Of a stretch of DNA of 64,000 nucleotides, positions 7,713-16,012 are shown piece after piece. The notes below the pieces were generated by a model that ran no database searches, was not told the origin of the DNA, and saw only the letters and a list, made by a program, of their open reading frames with translations. The translations under genes were made by a program, and so were the position numbers. The stretch is taken from the NCBI GenBank assembly GCA_033794685.1, contig JARAYZ010000002.1; one strand, given 5' to 3'. How positions within the stretch are numbered: the stretch's first letter is position 1; every line of letters starts with the position of its first letter. Source of the stretch: Lentzea sp033794685. GTDB taxonomy: Bacteria; Actinomycetota; Actinomycetes; Mycobacteriales; Pseudonocardiaceae.

Positions 7713-10700
7713 GAGCGCTGCTCCAGCCAGAGGTCTTCGTAGTCGTGGTATCCAAGAAGGCTGTTGACGTCACCGAAGTTGTCGGCCATGTCGACGATGA
7801 GGCACTTGTCCTCTCCGCCGTTGGCCGGTCCTCGAAGACCGCGACCTGCCATCTGGATGTAGGCGTTGGGACTGAAGGTCGGCCGTGCGATGTACAGGGC
7901 TCGGACTCCGGGGGCGTCGAATCCCTGGATGAGGAGGTCGCAGTTCGCGAGGACACGGATCTTGCCGTCCTTGAACCGGTCGATGATGTCGCGCCGCTCC
8001 TGCCGACCGGTCTGCCCGCTCACCGCATGTGCCTCGACGTCGTGAAATCGAAGCGTTGCGGCGAGCACCTGCGCGGAAAGCACGCTCGGCGTGAACACCA
8101 GTACCGGCCAAGACGGATCCAACTGTCGAATGTGGTCCACCAGGATCGCCATTCGACGTTGGTCTTGTCCCACACGGTCGAGAACGCTCGGACTGAGCTT
8201 GCGCTGGCTCTTGGCCTCAGCGCGTTCCTCCGGGCTGAGTTCGACGTCGACACCTTTCAGCACCTCGTGATCGACCTGGGCCAGCACACCCAGCTCGGCG
8301 AGCTGCGTGTAAGCGGTGTCGGCCTCGAACGCAACGAGCTTCAACCTTCCGAACCGACTCGCCAACGCTTCGGTCGCAGTCAGCGACTTGCCTTTGAACG
8401 GGGTCGCCGAGAGCCCCACTAGGGGTCGGTCGAAGCCGCGGCCGGCGACCCCCAACCAGTTCAGGATCCTGGTGTACCGCTCGGAACCTCCTGCTCGGTG
8501 ACCCTCGTCCACGATCACCGCAGAGGGAGTCCGCAGCCACTGGTATTCAGGCGCGTCCAGGATGGTGTCGAGCTTTGCATCGGTCGCCACGATGACACTG
8601 AACGCGGTGTCGGGCTCGTTGACCGTGTTGCTCTCCCAGAGGCGTCCGAGTGTCAGCGGACGCTCGTCGCCCAGCCCGCGCCAGACCATGCTCCAGGTCT
8701 GGACCGCCTGTTCGCACAGCTCCTGAGACTGCGCGATCCACAGGACGGGCCCTTCCAGCCGCCCCTCGATGAAAAGCTGCAGCACCGTTTGCGTCGCGAC
8801 ACGTGTCTTGCCGGCACCGGTAGGCAGTTCGACCATCGCCTTGAGGTGCCGCCCATTCGCCTCGCGGTGCGTCAGCACGTCCTTCAGCTTGCCGCTGATC
8901 TTCTTCTGGAACGGGTGAAGATCGCTGAGCTTGATCGCGCCTGGAACTACGAACTCGGGCACCTGTCGTTGGTTGCGCCGACCTGCGTACTCGGATCCGA
9001 AGCCCATCCTTCGCAGCCAGCCGACGGTCGCAGGGCGTCCTGCCCATTCGTTCGGGATGTCAGTGAACCCTTCTCGCAGAAAGAGTTCCCTGACCTCCTT
9101 GATCGAATCGTTTCCCCACACGGTGAGGAGGAGTTCGGCGACCGAAGTGTTGGAGTCGACGTGCTGCTGCGCCTCCAGGGCTTGCCACAGGCCGTTCGGA
9201 AGTACCTCTCGCATGTCGTCAGAGCCCAGGTACAGCTCCAACCGCTCGGCGTCGGTGGCCGCCGCAAGGCCCTGCTGGCGCAGAGACTCCAGGTGGTTGG
9301 CCAGTTTCGTCTGCCGAATCTCTTCGAGTTGTGCGTTGGACAATTTCAGGTCGTATTGCTTGTTGACCAGTTCCAGAAGGCGGTGATCGTCAACGTCGCT
9401 GCGCACGATCAGATCGAGTCCGTCGAGATATGACTCAAGTGATTGTTCCTTCTTGCCGTCATCGGTCGTCGTCCGTTTGGTGACCTGGATCGACCTGGCG
9501 ATGGTCGCCTTGTCCAGACGGTCTGCGGCGAAGGTGTTGCGGAGCCCGGCGAAGATGTCGAGGATGCGCTCGCTTTCCTGCTGTCCTTCGATGATCATCG
9601 TGAAACTGAAGTTGTCTTCGAAGCGACGGCAGCCGACCGCCTCGACAAGATCGACACTCTGGTCCTCGGACGCTTCGAGGTACGGGCGCTTATGTGCTGC
9701 CAGGTACGCAACCTGCTCCTCTGACGTGGCGATGAACACCGAACTGGGAACGTGGCTTTCGATCGCGCGTCCCACCCGTGCTGGAATCTGCCGCGGCCTT
9801 CCTCGGTGCGAAACGGCACGGGCGGCGGCAAGGACGAACTCGACCAACACCACGTCATCGACACCTGGCTGGAACTGCTCCGCTGCGAGTGCCTCTTCCA
9901 TCAGCTCGACCGGAACGTCTTCGAGGATGTTTGGAAGATCCAAAGCGGCTGCTATTCGACCTGCTTGGTGTCCGCCGAGCAGTGGCAGAAAGTCTCTGTA
10001 CCTCAGGAGTGATGGCGCCACCACATCCCGTGGCGTGCGGTAGCCCTGCGTCGACTCCAGCAACCCCTCTCGTTCCACTGCCCACCTAACAGGCGACTGG
10101 ACGGAATACGTGGTGCCCGTGTCGGCATCGTCGCACGTCCAGTCGGCGTCGTCCGCTTCGAGTAGCCTCGTCGTCCAGCGAGCGCGAAGTTTCTGGCTTG
10201 ACGCGTCGTCTGGCAACATGAAGAGCACCGAGAACGGTCCGGGTCCTTCGCCAGGGTAGATCTCGGCGTTCTCGACGGGGCGCTCACCCGGCCCACGGGC
10301 CTCGTTGACCGTGTCGAGAATCGAAGCCTGATACTTCTTGAACCAGACCTCGTTCTCCAGGAGGAAGTTCTTCACCACGTCGCGGACGACGCCGAGCTGG
10401 TGTGCGACTTGTGCTAGGCAGCGGTCGGGAGCCAGCGTCAAGGATGCGAAACTCTCGTCCAACGGGGTGTCGAGATCGAACACCTGGTAGGGGAAGGCCC
10501 AACCGCCATCGCGCGTAGGCACCTTCAGATGCTGGTTGCTCGCCAACGTCTGGACGGCTTTGCTCGCTGGGACACCCATGACGGCGTCCCAGATCTTCTC
10601 GAATTCCTCTGGCGAAGAAGTTGCGCTCAGACGCGCCGCGCGTGCGTTGAGCACCGCAACGGGATCCAGGTCGCGGAAGTTGTTCTGTCGAAGCAGGTTC

Positions 10701-12424
10701 TCGATACCAGGCAGCGAAAGGAAACGCGGGGCGACGAAGACCGCGTTCTCGATCTCCACATCGTCCTCCTGGTGGAGGAAGATGAAGTTCCGCTCTTTCA
10801 GTCCACGCAACCCGTTCGTCGTCGGGATCACTCTCGCCTGGGCAGCGTCGGAGAGTTTGTGCTGGTGCTCGATCGCGAACCTGGTCGCGGCTGCAGCGGA
10901 GGGTAGATCTGGTCCGTCGGCCCACTCCTGGAGCCAGGAGCGAAGTCCGCGTTTCGGGATGCTCTCCAGCCGCTTTTTCTGGTCCCTGTCCACGGAGGTC
11001 AGGTCGTCGTTCGCGTCCGCCGCGAACAGATCACGGAGCCGGGTGAGCCGCTGATTGTTGCTGTAACAGCGCCAATGCGGAACATCGTTGCCGGTGTTCG
11101 GAGACTCGATCCACGACTGGTGCGTAGGGCTGCTGTCCACGCCGGAGAAGAAGTCCAACGGACGCAGGTCTGCAGCGCGTCTCATCGTTCCCGCGCCATC
11201 GGGTACGAGATCGACCGAAGCGGCTGCTGTCGGAACCAATGCACACAACAACTTGTCACCGAACGCCGTGGCTTCTCTTCCTCGGGCGGGCATGTAGTCG
11301 AAGTGAGCTGCGGGATCCGCTTCGCTGGTGACCCTCGGCAGCATCTGGACGAACATCTCCGCCATGGTTTCGAGGATCTCGCGGTTGTACTTGTTGTGCA
11401 GCAACGTGGTGCGGTCGTCGTTGACGCTCCATGGGGCGTTGAAGAGAGCTGACGCAGAGGTCTCATCCTGAAGTGGGAAATACGACCAAAGTCGGCCCAT
11501 ACGCAGCTTGGAACGTCGCAACGGCATCGCGATGGTCACCTTGACCTCCGCTCTCGACACCGCCTCGCCGACCTCCCGGCGAGCCTGCATGGTCGGCTTG
11601 TGCATGCGGTCCTGTACGAACCACTCGTCACCCGAACCGTCTGAGCCTTCTATCTTGAAGTGCCCGTTGCCGAAGTCACGCGAGGTGTGACTCGTCTTGA
11701 ACCCGCGATCACCCAGAACCCGCAGCTTGACCTGCCTCACGGCGCCGACGAACAGCAGGAACTCGGACGGGAACGTCTCGATCTCGGTGCGGAGCCGCTC
11801 GAGGTTGGTCGCCTCCGGCAACTTGACGATGGTGCTTGCCCATTCGGAGAGCTCGGCGAGCAGGGGATCGTTCTCGAACGCGATCAGCGGATCGATCACG
11901 GTCGCGGTGCGCAGCACCGGGTATCGGCGCGCTCCCGATCCGATGTCCGTCAGCGCGGCCCTCGACTCCGCCGAGTTGAATTCGAACGAGACGGATCGGC
12001 TGTAGATCTGGGGGGAGCTGGAAACAGCCAGAACCGACTTGAAGCCGAGTCCGAAGCGGCCGATTTCATCCCCGCGTTTGACGCTGAGGTGTGCGTGAGA
12101 AATCGAGGTTAGTCCGCTCTTCGAGAACGGACGTCCAGAGTTCGCACAGTAGAGCGCGTTGTGCTCGAGGTCAAGAACTATCTCGACTCTGCCTGTATTC
12201 TCTCCGTCGTTGTTCGTGCCCGCCATTGCGTCGGCGGAGTTCTGTACGAGTTCGAGCAGTGTGCGCTTGGCGTAACCTCCGACTCGAATCGACTCTTCGT
12301 GGTTGGCGTGTTCGGAGATCAGGTGGGAGTTCGAGCGGTAGGCGGATATCGCGTTGTCGAACAGCCCACGCACTTCCTCCGCGAGGCTGCTGTCCTGAGA
12401 CCAGTCCGGTCGAACATTCGTCAT
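7709..12424 (-). CDS. Large GHKL (sacsin/Hsp90-like) ATPase - SF2 helicase fusion, first gene of the defence operon
   Basis: 1571 aa. The N-terminal GHKL/sacsin-type ATPase fold (about 25-240) has an N-box LLELVQNSADAM (E58, N62), a G1 region CANSGRPF without the canonical Asp, and a G2 loop GRFGLGFKS (122-130). A region of about 900 aa follows that I cannot assign. The C-terminal SF2 helicase (about 1165-1571) has Walker A ELPTGAGKTRVAT (about 1198), DEGH box VIVDEGHRAGG (about 1304), LVGLSATPFKG, and motif VI YIQMAGRGLRG. Sacsin-type ATPase/helicase fusions are common in antiphage islands. The ribosome site is weak (GAAGGTG). It probably acts as sensor or motor of the cassette; this is inference. 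Confidence 0.85.
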   Translation of the reverse strand: MTNVRPDWSQDSSLAEEVRGLFDNAISAYRSNSHLISEHANHEESIRVGGYAKRTLLELVQNSADAMAGTNNDGENTGRVEIVLDLEHNALYCANSGRPFSKSGLTSISHAHLSVKRGDEIGRFGLGFKSVLAVSSSPQIYSRSVSFEFNSAESRAALTDIGSGARRYPVLRTATVIDPLIAFENDPLLAELSEWASTIVKLPEATNLERLRTEIETFPSEFLLFVGAVRQVKLRVLGDRGFKTSHTSRDFGNGHFKIEGSDGSGDEWFVQDRMHKPTMQARREVGEAVSRAEVKVTIAMPLRRSKLRMGRLWSYFPLQDETSASALFNAPWSVNDDRTTLLHNKYNREILETMAEMFVQMLPRVTSEADPAAHFDYMPARGREATAFGDKLLCALVPTAAASVDLVPDGAGTMRRAADLRPLDFFSGVDSSPTHQSWIESPNTGNDVPHWRCYSNNQRLTRLRDLFAADANDDLTSVDRDQKKRLESIPKRGLRSWLQEWADGPDLPSAAAATRFAIEHQHKLSDAAQARVIPTTNGLRGLKERNFIFLHQEDDVEIENAVFVAPRFLSLPGIENLLRQNNFRDLDPVAVLNARAARLSATSSPEEFEKIWDAVMGVPASKAVQTLASNQHLKVPTRDGGWAFPYQVFDLDTPLDESFASLTLAPDRCLAQVAHQLGVVRDVVKNFLLENEVWFKKYQASILDTVNEARGPGERPVENAEIYPGEGPGPFSVLFMLPDDASSQKLRARWTTRLLEADDADWTCDDADTGTTYSVQSPVRWAVEREGLLESTQGYRTPRDVVAPSLLRYRDFLPLLGGHQAGRIAAALDLPNILEDVPVELMEEALAAEQFQPGVDDVVLVEFVLAAARAVSHRGRPRQIPARVGRAIESHVPSSVFIATSEEQVAYLAAHKRPYLEASEDQSVDLVEAVGCRRFEDNFSFTMIIEGQQESERILDIFAGLRNTFAADRLDKATIARSIQVTKRTTTDDGKKEQSLESYLDGLDLIVRSDVDDHRLLELVNKQYDLKLSNAQLEEIRQTKLANHLESLRQQGLAAATDAERLELYLGSDDMREVLPNGLWQALEAQQHVDSNTSVAELLLTVWGNDSIKEVRELFLREGFTDIPNEWAGRPATVGWLRRMGFGSEYAGRRNQRQVPEFVVPGAIKLSDLHPFQKKISGKLKDVLTHREANGRHLKAMVELPTGAGKTRVATQTVLQLFIEGRLEGPVLWIAQSQELCEQAVQTWSMVWRGLGDERPLTLGRLWESNTVNEPDTAFSVIVATDAKLDTILDAPEYQWLRTPSAVIVDEGHRAGGSERYTRILNWLGVAGRGFDRPLVGLSATPFKGKSLTATEALASRFGRLKLVAFEADTAYTQLAELGVLAQVDHEVLKGVDVELSPEERAEAKSQRKLSPSVLDRVGQDQRRMAILVDHIRQLDPSWPVLVFTPSVLSAQVLAATLRFHDVEAHAVSGQTGRQERRDIIDRFKDGKIRVLANCDLLIQGFDAPGVRALYIARPTFSPNAYIQMAGRGLRGPANGGEDKCLIVDMADNFGDVNSLLGYHDYEDLWLEQRS

Positions 12425-12777
12425 TTTCTGACACCTTCAGGAGGTCAGGCGAAACTCGGCGGCTCGAAGGAGAGTCGCCATGTGGGTTCGGTAGGGTCAT
12501 ACGGCGATAGCGGAGCTGGGCTCACCGGTATCGCTGCGGCTTCTGTTGGTGCGAGGTCGACGGGCTGGGTTGCGGCATTGGGGAACCTCAACTACGCCGC
12601 GTATCGCCTCTGCGGGCCGAACCATTACACAGTCGATGGTGTGTGGCAGGTACGACGAAAGATTGTCCCTCTAACGGCCTAATCGGAAGGATTCCATGTC
12701 GACGTGAAAAATGCAGCGTGTGATCGTTCTGGACAGATGAGTGGACGTGCCGGCGATCGCCCCTTGCAGCGTCCAGA
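12425..12777 (-). promoter_or_regulatory. Leader/promoter region of the defence operon
   Basis: About 350 nt with no convincing gene on either strand; the open frames here lack ribosome sites and known domains. The stretch is less GC-rich than the flanks. It must hold the promoter for the four-gene operon starting at 12424, but I cannot point to clear -35/-10 boxes, an operator, a tRNA or an att-like repeat. Confidence 0.35.
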
Positions 12778-12816
12778 AACCTGGCTCGCCGAGGCGGGCT
12801 CCGGACGAGCCAGGTT
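12778..12816. terminator. Hairpin terminator between the TerC unit and the defence operon
   Basis: Perfect 11-bp inverted repeat AACCTGGCTCG / CGAGCCAGGTT around a 17-nt loop, 25 nt beyond the stop of the small ORF that follows terC. No T-run, as is common in actinomycetes. It would insulate the defence operon from TerC read-through. Confidence 0.6.
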
Positions 12817-12840
12817 CCAAGGGTGCCGAGTTCGTCGAAC

Positions 12841-12945
12841 CTACGGTCTGGAGGCCAGCACCGCGCACGCGATCAGCAGAGCGGTCAGCACGAGCAGCGT
12901 CACGCTGACGTCCACGAGGAACTCGATCAGGCGCGCGGTGGCCAT
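12841..12945 (-). CDS. Small single-span membrane protein downstream of terC
   Basis: 34 aa; not recognised. The start ATG lies 5 nt after the TerC stop. After a short charged N-terminus (MATARLIEF) it is almost all one hydrophobic helix (VSVTLLVLTALLIACAVLA). The position immediately behind terC and before the hairpin terminator suggests co-translation with TerC. The ribosome site is weak, so it could be a chance frame. Confidence 0.4.
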   Translation of the reverse strand: MATARLIEFLVDVSVTLLVLTALLIACAVLASRP

Positions 12946-12950
12946 GGTGA

Positions 12951-13922
12951 TCAGTCCACGCTGGCTGGTTCCGCGCGGTTGGCACGGAGGCTGGTCAGGG
13001 TGACCACGCCGAGCGTGCCGATGATGACGGCCAGCGAGAGCGGCGTCGGGATCGTCGGCACGGCTGGCCACACGCCGTGCGCCCAGTGCAGCACCAGTTT
13101 CACCCCGATGAACGCGAGGATGATCGCGAGACCGTGGTTGAGGTGCACGAGCTTGGCCAGGACGGACTGGAGCACGAAGTACAGCGCGCGCAGGCCCAGC
13201 AGCGCGAACGCGTTGGTGGTGAACACGAGGTACGGGTCCTCGGTGATGCCGTACACCGCGGGCACGGAGTCGATCGCGAACACCACGTCGGTCGCGAAGA
13301 TCGCCACCACCACGATCGCGAGCGGGGTGAGCGCGCGCCGCCCGTTCTCGCGGACGAGCATCTTCGTGCCGCGGTAGTCGTCGGTGACCGGCATCAGCCT
13401 GCGCAGCAGCCGCACCGACCGCATCTTCGAGGTGTCCTTCTCGGCGGGCTCGCCGGACAGGGCCGACTGCAGGATCTTCACCGCCGACGCGAACAGGACC
13501 AGCCCGAACACCAGGAACGCCCACGTGCCGGCCGACAGCATCGCGGCACCGGCCGCGATGAAGATGCCGCGCAGCACCAGTGCGCCGATGATGCCGTAGA
13601 GCAGCACGCGTTGCTGGATCTCCGACGGGACGCTGAACGCCGCGAGAAGAAGCATGAAGACGAACAGGTTGTCCACCGAGAGGGACTTCTCCACCACGAA
13701 CCCGGTGATGAACTCCAACGACTGACCGCTGCCGAACTCGAACCACAGCCAGAGGCCGAACACGAGCGGCAGCGTCAGGTAGAAGACGGACCAACCGGCC
13801 GCTTCCTTGATCGACACCTCGTGCGGGCGCCGTGTGACCAGGAAGTCGACGACCAGCAGACCGAGCAGCACCGCGATGCTGATGAACCACAGTGCGGGCG
13901 ATGCCACGGATGCCACGGGCAC
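12951..13922 (-). CDS. TerC/Alx-family integral membrane protein (probable manganese exporter)
   Basis: 323 aa from GTG 13922; a second GTG at 13916 is almost as good. AGGAGG lies 4 nt upstream of the first and 10 nt upstream of the second. The longer frame would run into the leader RNA. Seven or more membrane helices are evident, and the family signature VEKSLSVDNLFVFMLLL holds the acidic residues implicated in metal transport; a second acidic segment is FATDVVFAIDSVPAV. TerC/Alx proteins export Mn2+ or protect exoenzyme metalation. The leader resembles the yybP-ykoY Mn2+ riboswitch, supporting a manganese role. Confidence 0.88.
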   Translation of the reverse strand: MPVASVASPALWFISIAVLLGLLVVDFLVTRRPHEVSIKEAAGWSVFYLTLPLVFGLWLWFEFGSGQSLEFITGFVVEKSLSVDNLFVFMLLLAAFSVPSEIQQRVLLYGIIGALVLRGIFIAAGAAMLSAGTWAFLVFGLVLFASAVKILQSALSGEPAEKDTSKMRSVRLLRRLMPVTDDYRGTKMLVRENGRRALTPLAIVVVAIFATDVVFAIDSVPAVYGITEDPYLVFTTNAFALLGLRALYFVLQSVLAKLVHLNHGLAIILAFIGVKLVLHWAHGVWPAVPTIPTPLSLAVIIGTLGVVTLTSLRANRAEPASVD

Positions 13923-13929
13923 AGGACCT

Positions 13930-13951
13930 CCTCGAACGGGATCGTTCGAGG
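13930..13951 (-). promoter_or_regulatory. Hairpin overlapping the terC ribosome-binding site
   Basis: 9-bp perfect stem CCTCGAACG / CGTTCGAGG with a 4-nt loop. One arm covers part of the AGGAGG ribosome site (plus-strand positions 13927-13932). A natural translational expression platform for the upstream riboswitch-like leader. Confidence 0.5.
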
Positions 13952-14045
13952 TCTCCTTCACCCTCTGCGGGTGGCCTCCCGAGGACACCTTACGGATGTC
14001 CGTACTGACCGGGCAGACGCTTGGGAAGTACCCCCTCGCCGGACA
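13952..14045 (-). promoter_or_regulatory. Candidate yybP-ykoY (Mn2+) riboswitch upstream of terC
   Basis: Read on the minus strand, the leader contains GAGGGGGTACTTCCC (about 14036-14023), GGTCAGTACGGACATCC (14010-13994) and closes with GGGTGAAGGAGACC (13964-13951). These resemble, in order, the GGGGAGUA, UCAGUACGG and GGGNNAGACC-like blocks of the yybP-ykoY class that commonly precedes terC/alx and mntP genes. The assignment rests on motif order by eye; a covariance-model search was not possible. Confidence 0.55.
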
Positions 14046-14127
14046 GCATAGGTAAAGAGATGGTAATGCTCAAGTAAGCCGTTCGTGGCTTGCATCTCAA
14101 GCGGCTCGAGGTTCGATGGTAGGTGCC

Positions 14128-15117
14128 ATGGACGACAACAGGCTGTACTCGATCGGTGAGGTGGCGCGCCGCACCGGGCTGAGCGTCAGCGCCATCCGCT
14201 TCTACTCCGACGAAGGTGTGGTGGCGCCCACCCGCGTCACCGACGCCGGGCACCGTCACTACGACGTGCGCGCCATCGCCCGCCTGGAGTTCGTGAGCAC
14301 GTTGCGCGACCTCGACGCGGGTCTCGACGACATCCGGCGGCTGCTCGACGGCAGCGTGACGCTGACCGACCTCGCGACCGCCCACCTGGCGCGCCTGGAC
14401 GACCAGGCGCGGCGCATCCGCTCCCGGAGGGCCGTGCTGCGCACGATCGCCAAGCAGCACACCGAGGCGGAACAGGTGGTCCTCCTGCACAAGCTCGCCG
14501 GGATGTCCGACGAGGACCGCGACCGCCTGATGGACGACTTCTGGGCCGAGATCAGCGAAGGCCTCCAGATCAGTTCCGAGTTCGTCGACCTCATGCGCAA
14601 CGGGCCGCTGGTGCTGCCGGACGAGCCGTCCACCGAACAGCTGGAGGCGTGGATCGAACTGGCCGACCTCCTGCGGGACGCGGGCTTCCGCCGCGAGGTG
14701 CGCGAGGCACTGCACAGCACCTTCTCCGCACCCGGCGCCGCGATGATGACGTCGGCGACGATGGTGGACGCGTTCAAGGTGGGAGGCGAGATCATGGTGC
14801 GGGCACAGGAGGCGCAGCAGGCCGGTGAACCCGCGGACTCGCCGCTGGGGCGCGAGATCGCGGCGGACTACACGGCGTACCTCGGGGAGCTCGCCGAGAC
14901 CCCGGACAGTCCCGAGTTCCGCGAGAAGCTGGCCGCCGACGTGCTGGACATCGAGCGGTGGCACCTGGAGTCGCTCGAGGAGTACAAGACGTCGGCCGAT
15001 CCGTACATCCGGTACCAGTCGCTGGTGGCGATCATCGACGGGTCGGCGCAGCAGGCCGCCGATTTCATGCCGTTCGCCTGGCTGTCCGCGGCACTGAAGG
15101 CATCCGTGTCCCCCTAG
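14128..15117 (+). CDS. MerR-family transcriptional regulator with long C-terminal domain
   Basis: 329 aa from ATG 14128 (an in-frame ATG at 14116 is also possible). The N-terminal MerR winged helix is clear: YSIGEVARRTGLSVSAIRFYSDEGVV, then the wing with TDAGHRHYD and LEFVSTLRDLDAGLDDIRRLL. The rest (about 130-329) is mostly helical and acidic and has no recognised ligand domain; the protein is longer than typical MerR proteins. It is divergent from terC. The upstream AAGCC-N6-GGCTT dyad (14076-14091) could be its operator. Target and inducer unknown. Confidence 0.85.
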   Translation: MDDNRLYSIGEVARRTGLSVSAIRFYSDEGVVAPTRVTDAGHRHYDVRAIARLEFVSTLRDLDAGLDDIRRLLDGSVTLTDLATAHLARLDDQARRIRSRRAVLRTIAKQHTEAEQVVLLHKLAGMSDEDRDRLMDDFWAEISEGLQISSEFVDLMRNGPLVLPDEPSTEQLEAWIELADLLRDAGFRREVREALHSTFSAPGAAMMTSATMVDAFKVGGEIMVRAQEAQQAGEPADSPLGREIAADYTAYLGELAETPDSPEFREKLAADVLDIERWHLESLEEYKTSADPYIRYQSLVAIIDGSAQQAADFMPFAWLSAALKASVSP

Positions 15118-15184
15118 CGAGCTACACGCGAATGTCCACTGCGGGGGAACGTTCGCGACGCGGCAAGTCCCTAGCGTTCCGGTC

Positions 15185-16012
15185 ATGCGATTTCTGAAGC
15201 AGTTGGTCGTCGTGGCGGTCGTGTCGCTGGCCGGTGGGCAAGGCATGCAGGCGCTGGGGTGGAACTGGCCGCTCACCCTGGTCGCCGGGTTCCTGTCGGC
15301 GGCGCTGGCACTGGCCGCGTACGCCTGGGTCGTGCGGAAGACCGAACACCGCGAGCCTTCCGAGGTCTCGCCGAAGACCGCTCCGGCCGCACTCGGGCGC
15401 GGTGTCCTCATCGGACTCGCGATGTTCGCCGCGGTGATCGCGAACATCGCGTTCCTCGGCGGGTACGAGGTGCGCGGGTGGGGTTCGCTGACCGGCGCGC
15501 TCGCGATCCTCGGGTTCATGGTGGCGGTCGCGGTCATGGAGGAGCTGTTGTTCCGGGGCGTGCTGTTCCGGATCATCGAGGAGAAGATCGGCACGTGGCT
15601 GGCCCTGGTCCTGAGCGGGCTGGTGTTCGGCTTCGCGCACTTCCCCAACCCCGGTGCCTCGGTGTGGAGTTCGCTCGCCATCGCGATCGAGGCGGGGCTG
15701 ATGCTCGGCGCGGCCTTCGTGGCCACGCGCAACCTCTGGGTGCCGATCGGCGTGCACTTCGCGTGGAACTTCGCCCAGGGCGGCATCTTCAGCACCAGCG
15801 TCTCCGGCCAGAACGCCCCGCAGGGCCTGCTGGACGGCGTCACGTCCGGCCCGGCGATCCTCACCGGTGGCGACTTCGGGCCTGAGGCGAGCGTCTACTC
15901 GGTGGTGGCCGGTGTGGTGGTCACGGCGGCGTTCCTGTGGCTGGCCCGGCGGCGCGGGAACATCGTGCCCCGCCGTGGCCGCACCACCCCGGCCGCTACG
16001 CTCGGCGCGTGA
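15185..16012 (+). CDS. CPBP-family intramembrane metalloprotease (CAAX protease-like)
   Basis: 275 aa with about eight membrane helices. The Abi/CPBP motifs are complete: EELLFRGVLFR (about residue 119), FGFAHFPNP and HFAWNF. These glutamate-zincin membrane enzymes cleave within the bilayer and in bacteria act in bacteriocin immunity or signal processing; the substrate here is unknown. Its stop overlaps the GTG of the histidine kinase (GTGA), so it is co-translated with the two-component pair and may take part in the same signalling route. Confidence 0.87.
   Translation: MRFLKQLVVVAVVSLAGGQGMQALGWNWPLTLVAGFLSAALALAAYAWVVRKTEHREPSEVSPKTAPAALGRGVLIGLAMFAAVIANIAFLGGYEVRGWGSLTGALAILGFMVAVAVMEELLFRGVLFRIIEEKIGTWLALVLSGLVFGFAHFPNPGASVWSSLAIAIEAGLMLGAAFVATRNLWVPIGVHFAWNFAQGGIFSTSVSGQNAPQGLLDGVTSGPAILTGGDFGPEASVYSVVAGVVVTAAFLWLARRRGNIVPRRGRTTPAATLGA

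Noticed and set aside
12161..12682. Plus-strand frame of 173 codons upstream of the defence operon
   Set aside because: Half of it is antisense to the GHKL gene, there is no ribosome site, and no recognisable motif.
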